Below, in pieces: positions 55,101 to 59,299 of a stretch of 64,000 nucleotides of DNA (the first letter of the stretch is position 1; the number at the start of each line of letters is the position of its first letter). This DNA is from Linyphia triangularis (Eukaryota; Arthropoda; Arachnida; Araneae; Linyphiidae): positions 12,167,197 through 12,231,196 of the forward strand of contig OZ021725.1 of assembly GCA_963978545.1 (NCBI GenBank). Direction: 5' to 3'. The translations under genes and the position numbers were made by a program. The notes beneath the pieces were generated by a model. It did no database searches. It was not told the origin of the DNA and saw nothing but the letters and a program-made list of their open reading frames with translations.

Positions 55101-57030
55101 TTAAGACGGTCGTTTTTCCACTTATGCTCTTTTTCGCATTTCTACGGGAATTTCGGCTGGTTGTTTTGTACTATCAACGGCCTATTTTTTGCACAATGAC
55201 GGGTAATCAGACCGGAATCTACAGCTTAATATGGGTCCCGAACCACAACGAACATCCATGTCTGACCAAGATTTGAACCGAGCACCTTTGGCATGCAAGG
55301 CCAAAGCTCTAACCCTACAGTCATCAGTGGACTACGGGAATTTCAGAGGTGCATATGTTTGAAGAACTTGTAACCCTTTGCGCTCGAGCGGCGCCTCTCA
55401 GGCAACACATGATTGGATGCCGCAACACGAGAAGACTACTAGGTTTGATGCGGGAATTCGATGCAAGGCTAATGACTGTGTTTAGTTTCTATGAAGTGAA
55501 TGCTTAACCTCAAACCGAACCAAAAATGCCTCGAAATGTCTCGAGTTGCTGGTTCCTCCGAGCGAAAAAGGGCTCGAGTGCAAAGGGTTAATAGGTATTA
55601 ACCACAGAGATGTTGATCAAAATCGTTTTCTGAAGAACGCAATCTTTCAATGCTACTTCATGCGCAATTTTGACGAAAACCTTAATGACAGGTCTCATGG
55701 TCATCGTATACAAAAGTTGAACATCGCAAATCAATCCATTCTGGAGCTATGCTGACCACAGACACTTTATTATAGACCAATAAATAAAGTGAACTCGGCA
55801 CGTAAAATCTTTTGAATCACCCATGTTGACATTGAGCGATTGAAAGTAAAAATCAATATCGCCATCAACTGGGAAGTGCAATTTTTAGCGAGGTCCGTGA
55901 CCGCATTGAATATTGTTACGAATTTTTGTATATTTGTAAATATTTCGTAGTGTTAATTTTGTAAATAGTAAAATTTATGTACATTTCGCATAAGGCAGTG
56001 CAATAGTTCGTCGTTAAGTTGGCTTCCCGGCAATATGGGTCTCGATGCTTGATAACGAGTTTTACAGAGGTAGCTCTGGGAAGCGAGTTTTAAGGAGCAG
56101 GGCATTTAACATTATGGTAATGGCAATCTCGCCAAATTGGCGAGATAGAGCCAAGTTGGTGACGGTTTTGGCGACTAATTTGTGTCGCCAAATTTGGCGA
56201 GAACCATTTGGCGACATTTTCAGTCTCCATGTATAGGACTTTTCGACTACGATCTGGAAAGTTTTCCAAATATCTATCTCTAGAAGTTTCACGTATGTTC
56301 TCCCCTATAAAAGGGCATCAGAGCGGGTGATGGAGTTAGTTGTTAGCTGAGTCCGTTAGTTGACTGGAATTACTGAGTCTCGGTGAACATTCCGAGTAGT
56401 TCCAAAGCGAACTGTATTGCATTGTCTTTTGCGACGATTTAGCAGTTGTGTTGTCAAGTTTTTAACTGCTGTTTTGTGCTCTATTGTTGTGAAAAGAGCA
56501 GCTGTATTGTGTCTACTAGAACGAGAAGTTCTGGACCTGTAAGAGTCTGAAGAATTATATTGGAATAAATTTCTGCAACTTTTGATCTGCTTTGGCTTCA
56601 AATATTTCGAACCCCACCAACGCAACAATATAGTAAGCATAGACTTATCGTTAGACTGTGCGTTCCCACTTCAATCATACGAGAATGAAACCAAAATGAA
56701 TCCCAAAATTCGTCTATCAGTCACGTGGTTTTTAATTTGGCTACGTCGTAAGATTAATCCTTTATCTAATGATCTTATTATCCTTTATCGTCTGAGTGAG
56801 GAGAAACCCGCCAAATCTGCAACCCTGCTCCCAAAAAGTCCCTACTCATGTGATTCATTTTGGTTTCATTCTTGTTGTATAACTGGAGTGGGAACGCGCA
56901 GTCTATTGATAATACTAAGTCTATGATAGTAAGCCTACCTTTATTCTTTAGGACATTCGCGAACTTGCACACCATCTTCAGCAGCTGTCTGTAGGTGATG
57001 GAAGTTCTGTCATTGACGTCGTTGCCTTCC
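18969..57030 (-). CDS. ACSS2: Acetyl-CoA synthetase, AMP-forming (ACSS2-like); 14 exons, 5'-partial
   Basis: Makes acetyl-CoA from acetate, ATP and CoA through an acetyl-adenylate (EC 6.2.1.1), normally in cytosol and nucleus for the ACSS2 class. Exons (minus, transcript order): 57030-56939, 49079-48976, 44108-44036, 43959-43884, 39959-39851, 35682-35567, 33222-33030, 29175-28909, 28275-28219, 28138-28058, 26188-26080, 21786-21587, 20728-20683, 19165-18969. All introns are GT-AG and phases match throughout, giving about 572 residues with no internal stop. Visible motifs: P-loop [58 protein letters not shown], and the C-terminal [11 protein letters not shown] whose lysine is the acetylation-controlled catalytic residue in this family. 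Vertebrate ACSS2 is about 700 residues, so the N-terminus is missing from the window. Start codon, any targeting peptide and promoter are not visible; the cytosolic assignment rests on similarity only. Confidence 0.95.
19203..19600. mobile_element. Fold-back TA-target MITE, half copy
   Basis: Starts TA|GACTGAGAGGCGACTGCA and follows the family through the hairpin centre ATTACGTCACTGAGGACGTAACTG, then diverges near 19600 where the second arm should be. It lies in the last intron of ACSS. Confidence 0.7.
19601..20682. other. AT-rich part of the last ACSS intron
   Basis: Long A and T runs; no recognised repeat or exon apart from the flanking gene parts. Confidence 0.45.
20683..20728 (-). CDS. 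ACSS2: ACSS exon 13 of window (46-base exon)
   Basis: [15 protein letters not shown] plus one base of a split Val codon. Acceptor TTTGCAG, donor CAAG|GTATGT. Found by phase and by the family pattern of a Lys/Glu-rich helix just before the VRNKIG segment. Confidence 0.9.
20729..21586. other. ACSS intron between exons 12 and 13
   Basis: AT-rich; nothing else recognised. Confidence 0.5.
21587..21786 (-). CDS. ACSS2: ACSS exon 12 of window (hinge and C-terminal domain)
   Basis: Encodes (G)[59 protein letters not shown]. Holds the ITGR-DD hinge about which the C-terminal domain turns. The open frame runs on past the donor (GAG|GTAACA), so a retained intron would add a short tail. Confidence 0.97.
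22006..24438. mobile_element. Possible 2.4 kb hAT-like element in an ACSS intron
   Basis: Ends CAGGGTTCCCAC (22006) and GTGGGAACCCTG (24438) are perfect inverted repeats, and both ends have TTCAAGGACTTTCAAGGACC repeats inside. The interior has only short ORFs and no recognisable transposase. The flanks share TAAAA rather than a clear 8 bp duplication. It could instead be two separate elements facing each other. A 377 bp relative is at 51985-52361. Confidence 0.5.
24220..24247 (+). repeat. C-run plus AC microsatellite
   Basis: About 13 C followed by about six AC units. Confidence 0.85.
24575..24790. mobile_element. Palindromic TA-target MITE (CCGCCAAAATGG family)
   Basis: Ends TACTAAACTCCAACTT and AAGTTGAAGTTTAGTA next to TA on both sides. 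The interior pairs TTAATCCATTTTGGCGG with CCGCCAAAATGGATTAA. Other copies are at 35282-35504 and 38739-38978. Confidence 0.8.
24815..25092 (+). pseudogene. LINE C-terminal fragment (degraded)
   Basis: Reads ..[59 protein letters not shown], matching the C-terminal tail of the LINE copy at 37973-38473. The Cys residues of the CxxC..H..C knuckle are lost. Ends near an AACAACAAAAAC tail. 5'-truncated and dead. Confidence 0.75.
25093..26079. other. ACSS intron, unassigned
   Basis: No recognised repeat or coding sequence; ORFs at 25166-25388 are short and unsupported. Confidence 0.4.
26080..26188 (-). CDS. ACSS2: ACSS exon 11 of window
   Basis: Encodes [20 protein letters not shown] ..[13 protein letters not shown] plus the first base of a Gly codon. 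The TGDG aspartate binds the ribose of ATP in this family. Acceptor CTGCAG, donor GATG|GTAATG. Confidence 0.96.
26385..27197 (+). mobile_element. About 0.8 kb interspersed repeat (copy B)
   Basis: Begins TTACCCATATGTATACATAGGGTAAT and ends TTGAAAGTTGTGCGTAGTTCCACACC, colinear with 7236-8142 in the opposite orientation. The 126-codon ORF at 26356-26736 is a reading of the repeat (a related stretch recurs in the 7845-8025 region). Confidence 0.6.
27726..28038 (+). mobile_element. Solo LTR, internally deleted (family 1, copy 1)
   Basis: Starts TGTTACGAATCTC, ends AAGCAACA, flanked by ATAT on both sides (27722-27725, 28039-28042). Compared with the 714 bp copy at 55914 it lacks the promoter-to-poly(A) middle. 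It lies antisense to ACSS and ends 20 bases from exon 10. Confidence 0.85.
28058..28138 (-). CDS. ACSS2: ACSS exon 10 of window
   Basis: 27 codons starting [19 protein letters not shown] and ending GEGHL, phase 0 at both ends. Acceptor ATTGCAG, donor TTG|GTAAGG. The solo LTR in the downstream intron ends at 28038, only 20 bases from this exon. Confidence 0.96.
28219..28275 (-). CDS. ACSS2: ACSS exon 9 of window
   Basis: 19 codons, [19 protein letters not shown], continuing the ETGGH motif begun in exon 8. Phase 0 at both ends. Acceptor TTTAG, donor GCT|GTAAGT. Confidence 0.95.
28909..29175 (-). CDS. ACSS2: ACSS exon 8 of window (largest exon)
   Basis: 89 codons: [64 protein letters not shown]. 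Contains the [16 protein letters not shown] and DTYWQSET core motifs that form the acetate and nucleotide pocket. Acceptor GTTAG, donor ACG|GTGAGC. Confidence 0.97.
29281..29602. mobile_element. TTAA-target MITE (GTTGACTGCC family)
   Basis: TTAA|CACGTTGACTGCCA .. TGGCAGTCAAGGTG|TTAA. The TTAA duplication is the piggyBac hallmark. Contains the palindrome TACGAGATATCTCGTA. No transposase. Confidence 0.82.
29607..30120. other. ACSS intron, unassigned
   Basis: No recognised element or coding sequence. Confidence 0.4.
30125..30640 (+). repeat. Degenerate tandem repeat interrupted by a SINE
   Basis: Four units share CACTCTAAGCGAT..ATGCAATA..TATGGAGCTTATTATAC..GGCCACAGCTGTGGCC, near 30131, 30208, 30318 and 30568. 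A SINE (30406-30548) has inserted between the third and fourth. Confidence 0.6.
30406..30548 (-). mobile_element. tRNA-derived SINE (CCAA-tail family), 5'-truncated
   Basis: 143 bp, lacks the A-box half of the tRNA head, keeps GGTTCGAGTCCCGTG-type B box and the CAACCAACCA tail. Flanked by a perfect 15 bp duplication TCTGGAGGTTGAGGC (30391-30405, 30549-30563), proving target-primed insertion. Confidence 0.88.
30650..31498. other. ACSS intron, unassigned
   Basis: No recognised element; a 72-codon minus ORF at 30862-31080 is unsupported. Confidence 0.4.
31499..32388. mobile_element. TTAA-target element (CCCTTTGCACTCG family) with nested SINE
   Basis: TTAA|CCCTTTGCACTCGTAATTATG .. TTCGGAGTGCAAAAGGGG|TTAA. 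Colinear with the reverse of 52788-53503. Contains GGGGACATC repeats near 31995-32055. piggyBac-like by target and ends; the 120-codon ORF at 32030-32392 has no transposase motif. A SINE sits at 31755-31937. Confidence 0.8.
31755..31937 (+). mobile_element. tRNA-derived SINE (CCAA-tail family), full length
   Basis: tRNA-like head GGTATAGTGGTTAGCGTGC .. GGATTCGAGTCCCGTG, a conserved body (AATGTTTCGGCGCATTATAGCC) and a CCAACC tail. Flanked by 11 bp AAGAATACTTA duplications (31744-31754, 31938-31948). The host sequence without the SINE is readable in the related element at 52788-53503. Confidence 0.9.
32540..32628 (+). mobile_element. Terminal fragment of the CCCTTTGCACTCG TTAA family
   Basis: GCGATGTCCCTTGTACGGGGACAT..GATGTCCCCCAGACGG..ACGAGTGGAAGGGGTTAA matches one end of 52788-53503 in reverse. 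Confidence 0.65.
33030..33222 (-). CDS. ACSS2: ACSS exon 7 of window (P-loop exon)
   Basis: Encodes (S)[43 protein letters not shown]. It holds the ATP/AMP-binding P-loop GSTGKPKGV and the TAD-GWITGH motif, both diagnostic of acetyl-CoA synthetases. Acceptor CATTGCAG, donor CTG|GTGAGT. Confidence 0.97.
33606..33885 (+). mobile_element. tRNA-derived SINE, second family
   Basis: Head GCAGCCCAGTCGGTAGAG .. TTGCGAGTTTTGTTC (A- and B-box-like), body GTTAAATCAGTCGTGGTCACAAAGTCC..CTTGGTAATGCC..ACCGGGTAGCTACCGAATGAGGTAG. Matches the split copy at 38510-39052. Confidence 0.65.
34390..35030 (-). mobile_element. Helitron-like element, second family, short copy
   Basis: Minus 5' end A|TCTATAATAATAAAACAATC (35030) and 3' end GGATATTCAGCTAA|T (34390). 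Shares CAGTCATAGGTGCATAGGTCCCAG and the 125 bp unit with 17001-18039, with fewer units. Confidence 0.68.
35282..35504. mobile_element. Palindromic TA-target MITE (CCGCCAAAATGG family)
   Basis: Flanked by TA, ends TACTGAACTCCAACTT / AAGTTGAAGTTTAGTA; one copy of the CCGCC block is shortened. It ends 62 bases from the ACSS exon 6 donor. Confidence 0.8.
35567..35682 (-). CDS. ACSS2: ACSS exon 6 of window
   Basis: Encodes [33 protein letters not shown] and ends in AG of a split Ser codon (AG|C). The EHPLFILYT end leads into the P-loop of the next exon. Acceptor TTGCCAG, donor ACTAG|GTAAGG. A near-copy of the donor-side sequence (CCTATACACTAGG) lies 12-25 bases downstream in the intron, a possible alternative splice site. 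Confidence 0.94.
35818..36516. mobile_element. Near-perfect fold-back element at a TTAA site
   Basis: 699 bp flanked by TTAA (35814-35817, 36517-36520). Arms of about 310 bp begin GGCGTCTTCTCAC and mirror each other almost base for base; the loop is about 70-80 bp of A/T runs around AACGCGTTTTTT. ORFs at 35586-35918, 36274-36507 and 36362-36553 are mirrored readings of the arms. Confidence 0.85.
36699..37960 (+). mobile_element. About 1.2 kb interspersed repeat (copy C)
   Basis: Begins TTACCCATATTTTTACATAGGGTAATGAAA and continues with the GACCTACGATATTCAAATTTGGTGTGCGGGTTGG, TTTTTCAGCAATTGCTAAA and CTCTTAAGGTGTTCTAA blocks of copies A and B, with an extra AT-rich insert (36780-37430). Followed directly by LINE sequence. 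Confidence 0.55.
37973..38473 (+). pseudogene. LINE 3' fragment: RNase H end plus C-terminal tail
   Basis: About 165 open codons from a non-LTR retrotransposon ORF2. The [19 protein letters not shown] motif is the end of an RNase H domain (HGNE-AD). Next come a linker, [20 protein letters not shown], and a CTKCQ..H..C metal-binding knuckle with [20 protein letters not shown]. The reverse transcriptase and endonuclease are absent, so it is 5'-truncated. It ends in AACAACACA, the likely trinucleotide tail. Similar C-termini are, to my recollection, common in spider genomes. Confidence 0.82.
38510..39052 (-). mobile_element. tRNA-derived SINE, second family, split by a MITE
   Basis: Minus strand: head CTCGTAGCCCAATCGGCAG .. 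GGTTGCGAGTTCGGGCC (39052-38983), then the MITE 38978-38739, then the body TGGAGCACGTTAAATCAGTC .. CTACCGGGTAGC (to about 38510), as in 33606-33885. Confidence 0.68.
38739..38978. mobile_element. Palindromic TA-target MITE nested in a SINE
   Basis: Ends TACTAAACTCCAACTT / AAGTTGAAGTTTAGTA with TA on both sides (38737-38738, 38979-38980). It interrupts the SINE at 38510-39052. Confidence 0.8.
39140..39764. mobile_element. Fold-back TA-target MITE
   Basis: Right end GCAGTCGCCTCTCAGTC|TA intact; left end worn. Centre ATTACGTCACTAATGACGTAACTG between AGCCAAGTTGGC and GATTTGGCT. It ends 87 bases from ACSS exon 5. Confidence 0.78.
39851..39959 (-). CDS. ACSS2: ACSS exon 5 of window (variable loop)
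   Basis: Encodes (K)[16 protein letters not shown] followed by an Asn/Ser-rich stretch [20 protein letters not shown]. The first part matches the conserved IVV-HLG strand; the rest is a loop that varies between species. Acceptor TACGCAG, donor CAG|GTAAAA. It has no long ORF of its own and was placed by phase (2+1 in, 0 out) and by fit between exons 4 and 6. Confidence 0.85.
40149..40805. mobile_element. Fold-back TA-target MITE, complete copy
   Basis: TA|GTCCGAGAGGCGACTGCA .. GCAGTCGCCTCTCAGTC|TA, 657 bp. Two inverted arms each of about 300 bp; centre GTTACGTCATAAGTGACGTAATA. No ORF. Confidence 0.88.
41901..42467 (-). mobile_element. Composite SINE-spacer-SINE unit (copy 1)
   Basis: Two same-strand CCAA-tail SINEs (42467-42289 and 42079-41901) flank a 209 bp spacer (42080-42288). 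The whole block, not each SINE, is bounded by 13 bp duplications AAGATCACTTAAT / AAGATTACTTAAT (41888-41900, 42468-42480; one mismatch). The same block recurs at 62018-62586. This suggests it moved as one transcript. The ORF at 42103-42339 reads through the spacer into the SINE. Confidence 0.85.
42926..43387 (+). mobile_element. Solo LTR (family 2)
   Basis: 462 bp, TGTTGCACAAATTG .. TTCATAACA, flanked by ATAT on both sides (42922-42925, 43388-43391). TATATAAAAG promoter at about 43130 and AATAAA at 43297-43302. Ty3/gypsy-like from the 4 bp target duplication; no internal region remains. Confidence 0.82.
43884..43959 (-). CDS. ACSS2: ACSS exon 4 of window
   Basis: Encodes (D)[24 protein letters not shown] and ends in a split Lys codon (AA|A). 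Acceptor CTTTTCAG, donor GATAA|GTAAGT. It is separated from exon 3 by a 76-base intron, the shortest of the gene apart from the 80-base intron between exons 9 and 10. Confidence 0.93.
44036..44108 (-). CDS. ACSS2: ACSS exon 3 of window
   Basis: Encodes [24 protein letters not shown] and ends in a split codon (G|AT, Asp). FAGFSS is a family hallmark. Acceptor TTTTCAG, donor GCTG|GTATGT. Confidence 0.95.
44681..45010. mobile_element. MITE (CCATCGATATA family)
   Basis: Ends CCATCGATATAAATAAAC..TGGATAGACTGCT and AGCAGTCTATCCAGTTTATATTGATGG. TAGAGA occurs on both sides (a possible short duplication). Interior matches 47766-48836. Confidence 0.7.
45636..46274. mobile_element. Fold-back TA-target MITE, complete copy
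   Basis: TA|GACTGAGAGGCGACTGCA .. GCAGTCGCCTCTCGGAC|TA, 639 bp; centre ATTACGTCATGGATGACGAAACTG (one site mutated). Confidence 0.88.
46275..47013. other. ACSS intron, unassigned
   Basis: A-rich runs near 46860-46990; nothing recognised. Confidence 0.4.
47014..47654 (+). mobile_element. Helitron-like element, third family
   Basis: A|TCTATATATTTAATAGGC .. GGGGGCGAAGCTCCCTAG|T: TC start, a GGGxGC-GAA-GCxCCC hairpin, CTAG end and an A/T insertion site, all Helitron signatures. 641 bp, no Rep/helicase. The ORF at 47458-47739 is not a known protein. Confidence 0.75.
48175..48342 (+). mobile_element. tRNA-derived SINE (CCAA-tail family) nested in mariner arm
   Basis: Perfect 12 bp duplication AAAGTAGTTCCC (48163-48174, 48343-48354). 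The uninterrupted sequence is seen in the opposite arm (GGGAACTACTTT near 48730). B box GGTTTGAGTCCCGTG. Confidence 0.9.
48356..48499 (-). pseudogene. Mariner transposase C-terminus (left arm)
   Basis: Reads [37 protein letters not shown], the C-terminal end of a mariner transposase (xGxRFxS..xDFFxxxxxLxxRWxKC). The DDD catalytic core is absent; the last residues are frame-broken next to the SINE. Confidence 0.78.
48632..48754 (+). pseudogene. Mariner transposase C-terminus (right arm)
   Basis: Reads [40 protein letters not shown] then a stop, the mirror partner of the left arm. The KCI-GNYFE ending is typical of mariner transposases. Not functional on its own. Confidence 0.8.
48976..49079 (-). 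CDS. ACSS2: ACSS exon 2 of window
   Basis: Encodes (G)[29 protein letters not shown], the conserved KGDRV-IYMPM segment of the adenylating domain. Acceptor TTCAG, donor GTC|GTGAGT. The codon for Gly is split across the intron from exon 1, and the phase agrees. Confidence 0.95.
49196..49858. mobile_element. hAT-like non-autonomous element with 8 bp TSD
   Basis: 663 bp, TAGAGGTTGG .. CCGACCTCTA ends, perfect GTGTGGAT duplications (49188-49195, 49859-49866). Both ends are full of ATCGATA motifs. Fragments occur at 8913-9089 and 14110-14362. It starts 117 bases upstream of ACSS exon 2. Confidence 0.88.
49867..50855. other. ACSS intron, unassigned
   Basis: No recognised element. ORFs at 50033-50298 overlap on both strands and are unsupported. 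Confidence 0.4.
50880..51118 (+). pseudogene. LINE C-terminal fragment
   Basis: In the frame starting near 50886 it reads [20 protein letters not shown] then [40 protein letters not shown], matching 37973-38473. The CPKCQ..H..C knuckle is kept. Ends with an AACAACAACA tail at 51108-51117. The longer ORF at 50796-51035 is a different, meaningless frame of the same DNA. Confidence 0.8.
51474..51657 (+). mobile_element. tRNA-derived SINE (CCAA-tail family), full length
   Basis: Flanked by TAGACTCGTAGG / TAGACTCCTAGG (51462-51473, 51658-51669). Head GGTATAGTGGTTAGCGTGC, B box GGGTTCGAGTCCCGTG. Confidence 0.88.
51985..52361. mobile_element. hAT-like MITE (CAGGGTTCCCAC ends)
   Basis: CAGGGTTCCCACTC .. 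CGTGGGAACCCTG with AAGGACTTTTAAGGAC repeats near both ends. GAAAAG lies on both sides but offset by two bases, so the target duplication is uncertain. Confidence 0.7.
52545..52700 (-). mobile_element. tRNA-Ala-like SINE family copy
   Basis: Minus strand: CAGGCCTTGCATACCAAAGG TGCCGGGTTCGAATACC then a body ACTGTAGGTCCCGACCTG. Same layout as 10371-10672 and 55160-55325. Confidence 0.58.
52788..53503. mobile_element. TTAA-target element (CCCTTTGCACTCG family)
   Basis: TTAA|CCCTTTTCACTCGTATG .. CGAGTGCAAAAGA|TTAA, 716 bp; same family as 31499-32388, reversed and without the SINE. A second TTAA end (GCAAAGGGTTAA) lies inside at 53230-53241, so it may be one element abutting another. GGGGACAT blocks occur four or more times. 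The ORFs at 52812-53144 have no transposase motif. Confidence 0.78.
53628..54269. mobile_element. TTAA-target MITE (CACTAGA family) with internal hairpins
   Basis: TTAA|CACTAGAAAGACG .. GGCAATCTAGTG|TTAA, 642 bp. Contains GCAGTCAAAATGACTGC, a perfect 7 bp-stem hairpin, near 53674 and 54058, and a one-base variant near 54235. Ends resemble classical piggyBac ends. Confidence 0.82.
54330..54800 (+). mobile_element. Fragment of the 142-148 bp Helentron-like family
   Basis: Pieces of two or more units and of the 3' region (GGGATATTCAAATGTCCCACTTCC..GATTTTGATAAATCAATTTTC..CGATTGCTAAAATGCA). Lacks both ends and is split by a 179 bp MITE. Confidence 0.6.
54432..54610. mobile_element. TTAA-target MITE nested in a Helentron-like repeat unit
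   Basis: TTAA|ACTTTGCACTTGAGGC .. GCCTTTCGAGTACAAAAGG|TTAA. The host unit reads GATTAACCAACTTTAAG in other copies, so the insertion used that TTAA exactly. Related to 55374-55587. Confidence 0.78.
55160..55325 (-). mobile_element. tRNA-Ala-like SINE family copy
   Basis: Minus strand: TAGGGTTAGAGCTTTGGCC, then a stem-loop TTGGC-CTTGCAT-GCCAA with TGC at the anticodon position, then GGTGCTCGGTTCAAATC. Too diverged to be a working tRNA gene; body follows as in the other copies. Confidence 0.6.
55374..55587. mobile_element. TTAA-target MITE (CCCTTTGCGCTCGAG)
   Basis: CCCTTTGCGCTCGAG .. CTCGAGTGCAAAGGG|TTAA; the left TTAA has become GTAA. 214 bp, GC-richer than its surroundings. Confidence 0.78.
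55600..55780 (+). mobile_element. Fragment of the 0.9 kb interspersed repeat
   Basis: CGCAATTTTGACGAAAACCTTAATGACAGGTC..GAGCTATGCTGACCACAGACAC matches part of 7860-7975. Confidence 0.55.
55914..56627 (+). mobile_element. Solo LTR, full length (family 1, copy 2)
   Basis: 714 bp, TGTTACG .. CGCAACA, flanked by ATAT (55910-55913, 56628-56631). TATAAAAG promoter at 56306-56313 and AATAAA at 56563-56568. Antisense to ACSS. Gypsy-like by the 4 bp target duplication. Confidence 0.88.
56638..56925. mobile_element. MITE next to ACSS exon 1
   Basis: 288 bp; ends CATAGACTTATCG..TAGACTGTGCGTTCCCACTTC and GTGGGAACGCGCAGTCTATTGA..AAGTCTATG. It lies seven bases past the LTR's target duplication and 13 bases from the exon 1 donor. 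Confidence 0.75.
56939..57030 (-). CDS. ACSS2: ACSS exon 1 of window
   Basis: Encodes (W)[25 protein letters not shown]. The first base completes a split codon (TG|G, Trp expected). The acceptor is TTGTAG; the donor is AAAG|GTAGGC. It matches the end of the N-terminal domain of acetyl-CoA synthetase. The intron after it is about 7.9 kb and starts with a MITE only 13 bases from the splice site. Confidence 0.93.
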
Positions 57031-57219
57031 CTACAAGAAAACGTCATTCTTCAGATTATTAGAATTAACCAAATTACAAGCAAAATTTCGAAATACATGA
57101 AGCATTCCGAAATTCATATGGAATGTGAAGAAATATTTACAGTCTATAGTTCAATCTTAAAATCACAAGGCTGGTGTACCCAACAGAGATCCCAGTAGAG
57201 AAATTTCACTCATAAATAC

Positions 57220-57910
57220 CGTTACGAATTTCTGTATATTTGTAAATATTATTTCGTAGTATTAATTATGTAAAAAGAAAAATTTATGTACATTTCGCAT
57301 TAGGCAGTGCAAGAGTTTTTTACTTCACTTTCCTGTAATGCATCTCTTAATGCAAGAAAACGAGTTTTACAAGGAGAAGGTCATTTAACATTATGGTGAA
57401 TGGCAATCTTGGTCCCTTGGCGAGATAGAACCAAGTTGGCTACGATTTTGGCGACTAATTTTGATCGCCAAATTTGGCAAGAAATTGCCAAATATCGCCA
57501 AACTTGGCGACCATTTGACGACACTTTTGGTCCCCATGTACCTGTATAGGGCTTTTTGACTGCGATCTGGAAAATTCTTCAAATTTCTATCTCTAGAAGA
57601 TTCGCGAAGGATTAGCTTTCCTATATAAGGCTAAGAAAGCTGGTGATCTAGTTAGTTGTCTCTCAGCGAGCATTCAGAGTAGTTCCGAAAGTGAACTGTA
57701 TTGCATTGTCTTTTGCGTCGATTATAGCAGTTGTATATCTAGCGTTTAACTAATGTTTATGCTCCATTGTTGTGTAAAGAGCTGTATTGAGTCTATTAAA
57801 ACGGAAAGTTCTGGAGTTGTAAAAGAATCTGCGAAGAGTTGTATCGGAATAAATTTCTTCAAGTTTTAATCTGCTTTGGCTTCAAGTCTTTCGAACCCAT
57901 CCACGTAACA
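57220..57910 (+). mobile_element. Solo LTR (family 1, copy 3)
   Basis: 691 bp, (C/T)GTTACG .. CACGTAACA, flanked by ATAC (57216-57219, 57911-57914). TATATAAG at 57622-57629. Upstream of exon 1, so in an intron or 5' flank of ACSS. Confidence 0.86.
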
Positions 57911-57954
57911 ATACGATTGCCATTACAAGCAATAGTTCGAAAGATGAATGCAAG

Positions 57955-58583
57955 TTTATCTACATCATCGAACATCATTCGGAATTTTTTTTTATAGCAT
58001 GTAGAGAAATATTAGTAGATCACGAATCCGCCTATCTGCCGGGACAAAAATGGCCGAAACTATTAAAAAATATACTTCGAATGAATTGAACTAAATCCTG
58101 TAGCCAAATGTCATAACTTGTCTAATAATGAGGATTCTTTTTTTTTGTGGTAACTCACTGCTCTTTAGTTTTCAATGAGGGAGAGTGCAGACGATATTTA
58201 TTCTCTGGAGAAAAATATTTCCATCTTTTAAAAATTAGCCAAGTTGGCTATAAATATTACATCACTGATGACGTAATATTTAGTGCCAACCGCTGTCTTT
58301 TAAAAGACGAAACTGGTGCCAGTGAAAACAAATCGTCTGCAACCATCTTAATTGAAAATAAAGAAGTGACGAGTTACACCATTAAAAATAATTTGGCAAG
58401 TTATGACACATTTGGCAATAGGATTTAGTTCAACTCACTCAAAGTCGATTTTTGAATTGTTTCGGCCATTTTTGCCCCGGCAGACCAGCGGATTTGCGTG
58501 ATCTACTAACATTTCTCGACATTCTAAAGGAAATTCAAAATGATGCTCGATAAGATAACTAAACTCGCAGTCGCCTCTCTGTC
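57955..58583. mobile_element. Fold-back TA-target MITE, diverged copy
   Basis: Left end lost, right end GCAGTCGCCTCTCTGTC|TA. Centre ATTACATCACTGATGACGTAATA. The 93-codon ORF at 58147-58428 is a reading of the arms. Confidence 0.75.
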
Positions 58584-58853
58584 TAAGGTTTTATTGTCTC
58601 TTTTTGAATGTGAAGCTTTGAAGAAATGAACCGAGAATCAGTTGGCACTGTTCATAGCTTCGCGTTATTATAGGGAAAGATTCTTTGCTTTCCATAGTGA
58701 ATATATTGGTTTGTCCTATTCTATGGCCAGATGGGACCAGAAGATAGCTTTTCAAGAAGTCGAAGGAGAAAAAAGTTGAATGTAGCATTATTTATTTCCT
58801 TATATGAATGTTAAGCATCAACAATTGTCGTTTTAAGACACGTTATTCTAATA

Positions 58854-59299
58854 CAGTAGAACCTCGATTAACCGACTTAATTCGGACCGAAGATAGGTCG
58901 GATAAGCGAAAATGCCGGATAATAGAGAGTTGTAAAAAATAATAAAAAGTAAATTGCAGGGCTTTTAATGTTTTTTTTTTATGACATAATTGTTGGAAAT
59001 GAGTTTTTGTTGTCGTAATCTTGATAATCGTTGTTTCGCGGTTCTATCCCGAAGTCTTTTTAAAAGCAACAGTTCAGTTTGATCTGCATATGATTATTGC
59101 TCTAACCATGTCAGTCCTTTTGAAAAACGGTCAAAAGCCTCACCATTACTTATGCAAATTTAGTGTAAAGGAAATTATTCCGGTTTTAAAAAAGGGCAAA
59201 TGATTTATTACTTATTTGGGAGATTTTTGATGTCGACTTAAGGATTGCCGGTTAACAGAGTTCCGGATGAAAGAGGGACGGTTAATCAAGGTTCTACTG
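58854..59299. mobile_element. pogo/Tigger-like MITE
   Basis: TA|CAGTAGAACCTCGATTAACCG .. CGGTTAATCAAGGTTCTACTG|TA, 446 bp. The terminus matches the usual Tigger/pogo CAGTxGAACCTCGATTAxCCG pattern. No transposase; the 60-codon ORF at 59021-59203 is not one. Confidence 0.85.

Noticed and set aside
58591..58788. Candidate N-terminal ACSS exon on the minus strand
   Set aside because: The translation does not resemble the ACSS N-terminal domain and has no phase-2 donor that would join exon 1.
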